A stretch of DNA of 5,971 nt, taken from the NCBI GenBank assembly GCA_964366335.1, contig CAYITQ010000040.1, positions 1 to 5,971 of the forward strand. The letters are read 5' to 3'. Under the pieces are notes generated by a model, which saw only the letters and a list, made by a program, of their open reading frames with translations, searched no databases and was not told where the DNA came from. Below, piece by piece: positions 1 through 5,315 of this stretch. Position numbers and translations under genes: made by a program. Positions within the stretch are counted from its first letter, which is position 1, and each line of letters opens with the position of its first letter. The DNA is from JACRNA01 sp964366335. Lineage in GTDB: Bacteria > Patescibacteriota > Microgenomatia > CAZETR01 > Amesbacteraceae.

Positions 1-884
1 TGGGGAAAGAAATAATGCTCATGTATTTTTTTGCCGATTTCGGCTAATAGTAAAATATATTTATCCGGTAATTTTTGCCGTTCCTGCTGTTTTAGCGGAA
101 CTTTTGATTGAATCACTTCTTTGCCACCTCTGGTTTCCATAATTGTCTGCCTGGCAATATTTTTACTCAGAATTTCCTTTGTAGATTTACTAACCTCATA
201 ATGATCAGGGGTAACCACACCCTGAACAATATAATCACCCAGACCGTAAATGCCCTCGATTACCAACTTATCCTTGTCCTGGGTGATGGGATCAACGGTA
301 AACATGACTCCCGAGACTTCTGATTGAATCATTCTCTGAACCGGCACCGCAATCCCGACCTTGAAATGATCAAACTTCTTTTGCTCGCGGTAAAATATGG
401 CCCGCTCACCAAAGAGTGATGCCCAGGCATCACGGACGCGCATAATGACATTGGCGTCACCTGAGACATTTAGATAAGACTCCTGCTGACCGGCAAATGA
501 GGCTCCGGGTAAATCCTCAGCGGTAGCCGAAGAACGGACTGCCACCAATACATTATTCCCCAATTTGGCATAATTTTGCATTATTTCGCCGGCCATGCCA
601 TGCGGCATTTCACTCCCTAGAATCAATTTCTGAACTTTTTGTGAAGCGATTTTCAGCTGATGCGGGTCAGCGACATTGCAACCGGATAGAACTTGATGAA
701 TACTGGGGCGCAATTTATTGGCATCCAGAAAGGCAAAATAAGCGGAAGATAAGACTACAAAGCCGGGGGGAACCGGAATCTTGCTTTGGGTCAACTCACC
801 TAAATTCGCTCCTTTACCTCCGGCAATACCAATGTCCTCTTTGGACAGATCTTTAAACCATTTTGTATATCGGGCAGTCGGCAT
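1..884 (-). CDS. ppsA: Phosphoenolpyruvate synthase, N-terminal part (runs off the left edge)
   Basis: PEP synthase makes phosphoenolpyruvate from pyruvate and ATP, with release of AMP and phosphate, and feeds gluconeogenesis in the cytoplasm. The first 294 residues are in the window with no stop, all within the ATP-grasp-like nucleotide-binding domain (PPDK_N). Visible family motifs are GGKGANLGEL (about 22-31), AVRSSATAEDLPGASFAGQQ (115-134), VPVQRMI (180-186), GVMFTVDP (192-199) and YGLGDYIVQGVVTPDHY (213-229). The phosphohistidine swivelling domain and the PEP/pyruvate barrel would lie beyond the edge, so completeness cannot be judged; full enzymes are about 750-800 residues. The ATG at 884 lies 3 nt after the TGA of the upstream gene, with only a weak GAG in front, so translation is probably coupled. 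The spacing RDKIV-like/GLGxxxVQGxVTPD favours PEP synthase over pyruvate phosphate dikinase. It is the last visible gene of the operon. Confidence 0.93.
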   Translation of the reverse strand, partial: MPTARYTKWFKDLSKEDIGIAGGKGANLGELTQSKIPVPPGFVVLSSAYFAFLDANKLRPSIHQVLSGCNVADPHQLKIASQKVQKLILGSEMPHGMAGEIMQNYAKLGNNVLVAVRSSATAEDLPGASFAGQQESYLNVSGDANVIMRVRDAWASLFGERAIFYREQKKFDHFKVGIAVPVQRMIQSEVSGVMFTVDPITQDKDKLVIEGIYGLGDYIVQGVVTPDHYEVSKSTKEILSKNIARQTIMETRGGKEVIQSKVPLKQQERQKLPDKYILLLAEIGKKIHEHYFFP

Positions 885-887
885 ATC

Positions 888-1427
888 TCAATTATGTATT
901 TTTACTAGCCAAATTTCAAGTGCCGTTTTCAAATCATACGGACTGGCAGATGTTTTTTGTTTATAGTCAATTAGTAAAAAATCATTTAACCAGATTGTAT
1001 TTTTTTCGCGGTGAGCCTTGGTCACAAGACCCGCAAATATTTGTTCAACAACTGCTACTTGTAAAGCCAGGTGAAAAGATTTGATATCCGGCTTATTCCA
1101 AAAGGCAAATAAATATTTGGGCATTTCGAAATTCTTGTTTTCTGCTTTTGTTGTAACTCCCTTATGTTCCCAAATTATTAGATTAACGGGATTTTTCGAC
1201 TCAATATAGTCAATTATTGCTTTCTTTTCGTTGCTGGGTCTTCTGGAATACAAATTTTCGATATATATATTTTGCGATTCACCAAAAAGAGAAATAGCAC
1301 TTAACTTTGATTGTAATTCTGAAAGTGTCAAGGTATCACCGTCCAGAATATCACCCTGTTTTTGGGTCCTCAATTCCAGAAAATATTCCCTTGACGCTAT
1401 CTGGTTCTCACCGTGAATGACTAACAT
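888..1427 (-). CDS. Compact DNA polymerase III delta-subunit-like protein
   Basis: Delta (HolA) is the clamp-loader subunit that opens the sliding clamp. The 179-residue product starts MLVIHGENQIAS (1-12), matching the beta1/P-loop-like start of delta, continues with SLFGESQNIYIENLYS (46-61), the position of the family's clamp-binding 'LFG.k' segment, and then IIDYIESKNPVNLIIWEH (71-88). The end, LLIDYKQKTSASPYDLKTAL (151-170), resembles the C-terminal collar helices of HolA. The middle AAA+ lid region seems to be missing: the protein is roughly half the usual length of about 330 residues. The start at 1427 is chosen because homology begins there; an in-frame ATG at 1484 would add 19 residues encoded by a palindromic element and overlap the upstream gene by 35 nt. 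No clear Shine-Dalgarno is seen. The family call rests on motif resemblance, so function as a true clamp-loader subunit is inferred. Confidence 0.68.
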   Translation of the reverse strand: MLVIHGENQIASREYFLELRTQKQGDILDGDTLTLSELQSKLSAISLFGESQNIYIENLYSRRPSNEKKAIIDYIESKNPVNLIIWEHKGVTTKAENKNFEMPKYLFAFWNKPDIKSFHLALQVAVVEQIFAGLVTKAHREKNTIWLNDFLLIDYKQKTSASPYDLKTALEIWLVKIHN

Positions 1428-1436
1428 AATCTTTAT

Positions 1437-1474
1437 AAGGGGACCCCTTTCAGAGCCTTGAAAGGGGTCCCCTT
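1437..1474. repeat. 16-bp perfect inverted repeat (palindromic element) at a gene junction
   Basis: The left arm AAGGGGACCCCTTTCA (1437-1452) is the exact reverse complement of the right arm TGAAAGGGGTCCCCTT (1459-1474), with a 6-nt loop between them. Each arm is itself nearly palindromic (AAGGGG-A-CCCCTT), so cruciform or alternative hairpins are possible. It contains the stop codon of the metallopeptidase gene and ends 10 nt before the chosen start of the delta-like gene. Neither strand has a long T-run after the stem (only TTTT on the plus side), so a classical intrinsic terminator is unlikely. A REP-like or MITE-like repeat, or an mRNA-stability or attenuation hairpin, fits better. Confidence 0.9.
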
Positions 1475-1869
1475 TTGAAACCATATGATTTAACTACTAA
1501 TTTGTTGTACAGATCTTCCACCTGGTCATGATAATGCCTGAAGGTCCGGTGTTTGTGATTGCGGTGGGGAACAAGTGCTCCTGAGAAATTTTTTGGGATA
1601 TGCATTAGCTCATGAATCAATATCTTTTCCTGTTCATCGGGAGATTGCCTGTCAAATTTCTCGGCTATGACTTCTATGCAATAATGCGCTTCTATGTTCA
1701 AACCCATCTGCCAGATTTTTGGCAAACTCCAAATGCGGGCATAGGCCCGGCCGGTAGAACCGGTACTTCGAAAACAAATTAAATTTTTGTAGTTTATATG
1801 CAAAAGAGCCAATTCTCGGGCCAGAAAATCAATTCTCTTTTTAACATCAGGCGCTAACTTTAATTCCAT
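1450..1869 (-). CDS. Zinc metallopeptidase-like protein, HELMHIP family (phage-type metallopeptidase)
   Basis: The 139-residue protein carries HELMHIPKNFSGALVPH at about 86-102: an HExxH zinc site (His86, Glu87, His90) followed by a conserved-looking F-SGAL-PH segment and a His-rich stretch (H102, H105, H107) that could hold the third zinc ligand. This layout resembles the family annotated as putative phage metallopeptidase, which is also found in archaeal and CPR chromosomes, and is related in style to SprT/Wss1 minigluzincins. The N-terminal 60 residues include a basic patch, ICFRSTGSTGRAYARIWSLP (31-50). No signal peptide or membrane segment is seen, so it is probably cytoplasmic; the substrate is unknown. 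It starts 4 nt after the preceding stop, with AAGGA very close to the ATG. Its last nine residues, FKRGPLSRL, and its TGA are encoded by the palindromic repeat at 1437-1474, so the native C-terminus was probably shorter or different. Confidence 0.78.
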   Translation of the reverse strand: MELKLAPDVKKRIDFLARELALLHINYKNLICFRSTGSTGRAYARIWSLPKIWQMGLNIEAHYCIEVIAEKFDRQSPDEQEKILIHELMHIPKNFSGALVPHRNHKHRTFRHYHDQVEDLYNKLVVKSYGFKRGPLSRL

Positions 1870-1873
1870 GTCC

Positions 1874-2110
1874 TTATGTTCTCACAAGCTCGTCACCGAT
1901 AGCAACCGGGAAATCGGCATTGATGACTATTGTTTCACCTTTTCGAGCGAAGTCACAAAAAAGATACTCGTTCTTAATTAATTTAATTTTTAATTCTTTA
2001 TTGTTTATATAGATTAAGTCGTTTAAATGGATATCTGCCGTCAAGTCCACCGCCATCAATCCCGAAGTGGCGTAGTATGCAATCACTGCCCCAATCTTGT
2101 AACTTACCAC
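1874..2110 (-). CDS. Small EF-Tu domain 2-like beta-barrel protein
   Basis: This is a 78-residue protein with an alternating beta pattern: KIGAVIAYYATSGLMAVDL (5-23), then HLNDLIYINNKELKIKLIKN (28-47), ETIVINAD (59-66) and VAIGDELVRT (69-78). The order I-G-x-V-x-x-Y-Y, A-V-x-L, L-x-x-G/N-D-x-I, and a final G-D-x-V/L is that of the translation-factor domain 2 barrel (as in EF-Tu/IF2), seen elsewhere as free-standing 'translation elongation factor-like' proteins and at the end of U32 peptidases. No GTPase domain is present. Function is unknown; RNA or protein binding is a guess. The only available start is GTG at 2110, because an in-frame stop lies five codons upstream; AGAGG sits almost against it. 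It overlaps the end of the large membrane protein gene by 7 nt, indicating translational coupling. Confidence 0.66.
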   Translation of the reverse strand: MVSYKIGAVIAYYATSGLMAVDLTADIHLNDLIYINNKELKIKLIKNEYLFCDFARKGETIVINADFPVAIGDELVRT

Positions 2111-4386
2111 ACCTCTATTGTATCACCTAAGGCAATACTATTTTCCAAGACAAATCCGGCATTAACTTCCAGGACCATATCAACTGGCACCGGCGGAAAG
2201 AGAGTGGCCGGATTGGGAATATTTTGGGAAAGATAAACCACTCTTTTGTCTTTTAGCCAGATAAAATCCAAATTAAATTTCATGTCATTCATCCAGAAGG
2301 CATATCTATCGGATTTGTCAAATATAAACAACATCCCGGTATCAATACTCAAATTTTCTCTGCCTGATAATCCCCGCTCTCTTAATTTTGGTGTATCGGC
2401 AATCTCTATCTCTATCACTTTTTCTTTTATTTTTAACTTATTTTTTACTTTTGATCTTTCGAATTTCAAAAAACTTTTTAGCCTTTGCCAAAAGTTTTCA
2501 TTAGACGTAAATGTTTTTGAGCTAAAAGATTGTGTTTCGCTAGAATCAACAATTGAGATATTAGCCAACAGAGGACTTCCGCTGATTTTTGGTAAAGCTT
2601 CAATTTCTCTATATCCCAATTTTGCTTGACCAGTTCTGTCTAAAAGTGAAAATTTTTCATAATCTCCAGTGCCTGCCATCAACACAAACGGCGTAATGGC
2701 TACTATATTTGATTTTGACCATCTGGCAAAAGCCCGGGGCCAGAAGCTTGATACCCATTTTGTCCCTGTCTCGGTGATAAAAATAGGTTTGTTGATTATT
2801 TTTTGTTCAAACTCAAAGCTTGTAATTCCATACCGTCCGGCAGAATCGGGACCGGCCATAAACCCTGGATTGGGATACGCATGTACAGCCAGGCCATCTA
2901 TAGCATCCGGCCATTTGGGTTGAGAGACAAACATCCGCTTATAAAATTCCAGTGCATCCATTGAAGTCTCTGAGTTAGGAGCTGACATATCAAGACCCGC
3001 GGTCAACAAAAAGTAATCTTGTGACCTGTCTTTGAATATCCTGTTGGCATCGAGCAAAATATTGACATAACCTTTGGGCGAAACCTCACCTCCCCATTCG
3101 TTAGCATGATTTGGCTCATTAAATAAAATTAAATAGCGGTTTTTTGTAGGCCAGGGCATCTCAGACAGAAAGTTGGCAAAATCCACCAGATCAAATGCCG
3201 TAGGTGCTACCCATCTTGCTCCTTCGGGATAAGTGGCCAGTCTGATAATGGGGATTATTTTCTCCGTTCTGGCCGCCAGAAAGAATTTGACCCATTTGGC
3301 CCGGTCACGGTCGTTACTTCGCATAGGAATTGTCACATAACCCCATTCTCCACCATTACTATTTACAAGTTTACTGGCTTCATGAATCTCCGGAGTATCC
3401 AGAATGTGTACTCCAAATCTATTATTCGGGACGGCCAAAGGATCAAAGGCTTGCACGGGAGTATAAAAGTTTAAAAGTATAAAAAGTATAAATAGTTTCT
3501 TCAAATCCAGAAATCTTTTTTCAATCACATAATAAGAAATTACTGCCAGGGATAACGTAATTATTAAGGCTACAAATACATTTCCGCCAGAAAGCTCAAT
3601 CCCTATTTTGTGCCAAACATACAGGCCGAATCCAAGCGATGCAAGTTTTTTAATACCTAATGTCGAATGTCTAATGCCTAATGAAATAGATAGGACCGAT
3701 GCACACCAAATTGCCACAAACAAATAACCAAAGACCACAATCCAAATATTTGAACTTTCGCGAATATTTACTAAATTAAAGCTAATTAAACCTAAAATAA
3801 ATATAAACCAACTACTGGGTCTCGGTATCTTATCTTTATAAATTGCCACTAACCCACCCAATAAAAACGGCTCTAATCTGGTAAAGGTATTCATATAAAT
3901 TGAATAATAATTATTCGGGTCAAAGAAATAGAATTTTAGAAGTGCACTAAATAGTATTCCCAATACTAATACTCCGGTTAAATTCTTGAAATATTTTATA
4001 AAGATCGGATAGAGCAAGTAAAACTGCTCCTGCATGGATATGGCCCAAAGATGGCCGACCAAGACATAGCTGCTCCAACCATAAAACATGACCCGCCAAT
4101 TACCAACAAATAGAAAATATGGCCAAATCTCTGAGTAATGAGCAATGAGCAATAAGTATAGAAAATAAAGTGGCCAGATTCTTAAGGCTCTCTTGATATA
4201 AAAACTTTTTAACTCAACTTTTCTATTCAAAAAGTTACTGGTTATCAAAAATCCAGACAATGTAAACAACAAATCCATCCCAATCCAACCATTTTGCTTG
4301 ATAAATAAGACCGGCACCTGGATATGATGCAAAAATATCCACAAAAACCCCAAAATCCTAATTATGTCCAAGGATTGAAAATACAT
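2104..4386 (-). CDS. Three-domain membrane protein: acyltransferase-3 / GH-A glycoside hydrolase / DUF192
   Basis: This single 760-codon frame holds three modules. Residues 1-295 are a polytopic acyltransferase-3 (OafA-like O-acyltransferase) with the TM1 histidines H20/H21, WIGMDLLFTLSGFLIT (34-49), KRALRIWPLYF (65-75) and GHLWAISMQEQFYLLYP (111-127), ending in the usual SYYVIEKRFLDL. Residues 296-313 (KKLFILFILLNFYTPVQA) look like a signal peptide or extra membrane helix. Residues about 320-600 are a clan GH-A type TIM-barrel hydrolase: YLILFNEPNH with Glu424 as presumed acid/base, HAYPNPG (502-508), and PIFITETGT with Glu539 as presumed nucleophile. After a Ser-rich linker, 657-760 is a DUF192 domain (ADTPKLRERGLSGREN, FWMNDMKFNLDFIW). 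The extra helix would place hydrolase and DUF192 outside the cell, suggesting acylation plus trimming of a surface glycan; the substrate is unknown. An internal TTG (3504) could start a separate hydrolase. The acyltransferase part is AT-rich and carries tandem repeats. Confidence 0.9.
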   Translation of the reverse strand: MYFQSLDIIRILGFLWIFLHHIQVPVLFIKQNGWIGMDLLFTLSGFLITSNFLNRKVELKSFYIKRALRIWPLYFLYLLLIAHYSEIWPYFLFVGNWRVMFYGWSSYVLVGHLWAISMQEQFYLLYPIFIKYFKNLTGVLVLGILFSALLKFYFFDPNNYYSIYMNTFTRLEPFLLGGLVAIYKDKIPRPSSWFIFILGLISFNLVNIRESSNIWIVVFGYLFVAIWCASVLSISLGIRHSTLGIKKLASLGFGLYVWHKIGIELSGGNVFVALIITLSLAVISYYVIEKRFLDLKKLFILFILLNFYTPVQAFDPLAVPNNRFGVHILDTPEIHEASKLVNSNGGEWGYVTIPMRSNDRDRAKWVKFFLAARTEKIIPIIRLATYPEGARWVAPTAFDLVDFANFLSEMPWPTKNRYLILFNEPNHANEWGGEVSPKGYVNILLDANRIFKDRSQDYFLLTAGLDMSAPNSETSMDALEFYKRMFVSQPKWPDAIDGLAVHAYPNPGFMAGPDSAGRYGITSFEFEQKIINKPIFITETGTKWVSSFWPRAFARWSKSNIVAITPFVLMAGTGDYEKFSLLDRTGQAKLGYREIEALPKISGSPLLANISIVDSSETQSFSSKTFTSNENFWQRLKSFLKFERSKVKNKLKIKEKVIEIEIADTPKLRERGLSGRENLSIDTGMLFIFDKSDRYAFWMNDMKFNLDFIWLKDKRVVYLSQNIPNPATLFPPVPVDMVLEVNAGFVLENSIALGDTIEVW
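3461..3493. repeat. Degenerate 8-bp tandem repeat at the acyltransferase/hydrolase junction
   Basis: On the plus strand the units are GTATAAAA (3461), GTTTAAAA (3469), GTATAAAAA (3477) and GTATAAAT (3486). On the coding (minus) strand this encodes LFILFILLNFY, the hydrophobic core of the signal-peptide-like segment that joins the two enzyme domains. One unit is 9 bp, so slippage here would shift the reading frame. It may have helped create the fusion or may be only a composition effect of hydrophobic codons (TTT, ATA, CTT). Confidence 0.7.
3651..3685. repeat. Degenerate 7-bp tandem repeat inside the acyltransferase
   Basis: Five consecutive heptamers on the plus strand are TAATACC, TAATGTC, GAATGTC, TAATGCC and TAATGAA. 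On the coding strand they read as CATTAGG-like units and produce the heptad-like peptide LGIRHSTLGIKK (residues 236-247), because 21 bp equals seven codons. The segment falls between two membrane helices, where extra residues would be tolerated. Gain or loss of any number of units not divisible by three would shift the frame. Confidence 0.85.
4136..4156. repeat. Second 7-bp tandem repeat inside the acyltransferase
   Basis: Three heptamers on the plus strand are TAATGAG, CAATGAG and CAATAAG. They encode LLIAHYS (about 79-85) at the end of a membrane helix. The unit differs from that at 3651-3685 but has the same period and the same AATG core, suggesting a common expansion mechanism acting twice in this gene. 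Confidence 0.75.
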
Positions 4387-4399
4387 GAGTCTGATTTTA

Positions 4400-4459
4400 T
4401 CATTTAACCATTTCTAACTTAACTCCTCGACCGTAAGGTTGTGGGTTGTTTATGTTCAT
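4400..4459 (-). CDS. Possible 19-residue peptide gene between the protease and the fusion protein
   Basis: The short frame MNINNPQPYGRGVKLEMVK starts with ATG at 4459 and ends with TGA at 4400. It has the clearest Shine-Dalgarno-type sequence noted in the window: TAGGA, overlapping the TAG stop of the protease gene, six or seven bases before the ATG. Its stop lies 13 nt before the ATG of the 760-aa gene, which has no good ribosome-binding site of its own, so it could serve as a coupling leader. It could equally be a remnant of a longer gene or chance, since an open frame this short is not itself significant. No function is recognised. Confidence 0.33.
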   Translation of the reverse strand: MNINNPQPYGRGVKLEMVK

Positions 4460-4467
4460 TTCAATTC

Positions 4468-5097
4468 CTAGTTGGCTAATGGCTCTAAACACACTTGATG
4501 CATATAGTCCCAGACCAAATTTGGAATGAGCTCCACGTCTCCTTTTGAAGACGAACTCGACATAAGTTTCTGAATATTACGCTTGTATGCTTCTTTTGAT
4601 CGTTTATTTGATTCAGAAGGAGTGTGACCCTTCAAAAGAGAAATTACAACCTGATTTGATGGTTCTAGAAAAAGTTGTGCTGTTTTATCCTCTAGTGGAC
4701 AACTAATCTTTGTATCCTCCGAAACAAACACAAAATCTTCGTCATAACCGATGTACGCACTACAACCTACAATGACAGCTTTTGGACCTAGCTTGTGTGC
4801 AGACTTACAGGAACGGGCGTATACAACTGAACCTTTCAGAAGATAGTGGTTCTTATCTACCTGAACCAGCGTTTCATTATTTTGTCCAGTGACAGCTGAG
4901 TCATCCCCATGACCATTGAAGACAATAAGCTTTGGTTTGGTTTTTGTTACTACAGAGGTAAATTCAAGCGGATTGGCCCGCTCTTTGGCCAAATCAGAAA
5001 CTAACATTCCCCTTTTCTTTGCTAGGTTTATTAAAATAACACTCCAGTAATAAAGATAATTGGTGGCAATATCGTGGTTTGGTCTGGTGATTAACAT
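4468..5097 (-). CDS. Caspase-like (clan CD, CHAT/C25-type) cysteine protease
   Basis: The 209-residue protein has the caspase-fold arrangement. A hydrophobic strand KLIVFNGHGDDS (56-67) carries the presumed catalytic His63. A second strand, GSVVYARSCKSAHKL (89-103), carries the presumed nucleophile Cys97, and AVIVGCSAYIGYDEDFVF (107-124) is the following strand, similar to the 'GA..yiGy...f' segment after the cysteine in CHAT and gingipain-like domains. There is no signal peptide or membrane helix, so it is probably cytoplasmic, and no attached sensor domain; almost the whole length is the protease core plus a Ser-rich loop (180-184). It starts 2 nt after the stop of the 71-aa gene without a clear ribosome-binding site, implying coupling with the two small genes before it. 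Substrate and activation signal are unknown. Family-level assignment is from motifs only; a CHAT versus C25/C11 subfamily cannot be decided here. Confidence 0.8.
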   Translation of the reverse strand: MLITRPNHDIATNYLYYWSVILINLAKKRGMLVSDLAKERANPLEFTSVVTKTKPKLIVFNGHGDDSAVTGQNNETLVQVDKNHYLLKGSVVYARSCKSAHKLGPKAVIVGCSAYIGYDEDFVFVSEDTKISCPLEDKTAQLFLEPSNQVVISLLKGHTPSESNKRSKEAYKRNIQKLMSSSSSKGDVELIPNLVWDYMHQVCLEPLAN

Positions 5098-5099
5098 TG

Positions 5100-5315
5100 T
5101 CAGTCAGAAAGAAACAAACCTTCTTTAAGAGATTGAAGGTATTGAAGTTGTATCTGTATTATCGTCTTACCAACGTCATCGTCCTTCTTTACTCGTTCAA
5201 TCAGCTCATCCGCACTAAACTCTCCTTCAGAACCTATGGATATTTTCCTGTCCCTGGAAAAGGTACGTAATCTTGCAATAACAAGATTCCTAATGTCTTC
5301 ATCCGAAACGGTCAT
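5100..5315 (-). CDS. Small charged helical protein of unknown function, middle gene of protease cassette
   Basis: The function of this 71-residue soluble protein is not recognised. It begins MTVSDEDIRNLVIARLRTFS and contains ISIGSEGEFSADELIERVKK (25-44), an acidic D-D-D turn (45-47) and a likely long amphipathic helix, GKTIIQIQLQYLQSLKEG (49-66). Predicted by eye it is mainly helical with no cysteines, zinc sites or membrane segment. Its ATG overlaps the TGA of the 60-aa gene (ATGA at 5315-5312), and its own stop is 2 nt before the protease gene, so the three are almost certainly translated together. By position it could be a protease partner, inhibitor or substrate, but nothing in the sequence proves this. 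Confidence 0.75.
   Translation of the reverse strand: MTVSDEDIRNLVIARLRTFSRDRKISIGSEGEFSADELIERVKKDDDVGKTIIQIQLQYLQSLKEGLFLSD

Noticed and set aside
108..323. Plus-strand open frame of 71 codons
   Set aside because: Lies wholly opposite the PEP synthase gene, whose motifs are unmistakable; the plus-strand peptide has no recognisable pattern.
1..884. Pyruvate phosphate dikinase
   Set aside because: The GLGxxIVQGxVTPDHY segment and start fit PEP synthase better; the distinguishing C-terminal part is outside the window.
641..1084. Three overlapping short plus-strand frames
   Set aside because: They are antisense to PEP synthase and the delta-like gene, overlap one another and have no ribosome-binding sites.
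1437..1474. Intrinsic transcription terminator
   Set aside because: The stem is strong but no long T-run follows on the transcribed strand, and tightly packed genes continue immediately downstream.
1428..1484. N-terminal extension of the delta-like protein from ATG 1484
   Set aside because: The extra 19 residues come from the palindromic element and overlap the upstream gene; delta-like similarity begins at the ATG at 1427.
2246..2629. Plus-strand open frame of 127 codons
   Set aside because: Antisense to the DUF192 domain and linker; its Ser/Phe-rich peptide is a mirror of the lysine- and glutamate-rich coding strand.
3495..3510. Frameshift or assembly artefact separating two genes
   Set aside because: The frame is continuous through the junction with sensible codons on both sides; an artefact cannot be excluded without reads but nothing in the sequence demands it.
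3461..4156. CRISPR array or IS remnants suggested by the repeats
   Set aside because: Repeat units are only 7-8 bp without spacers, and they lie inside a coding frame; no transposase or terminal repeats are present.
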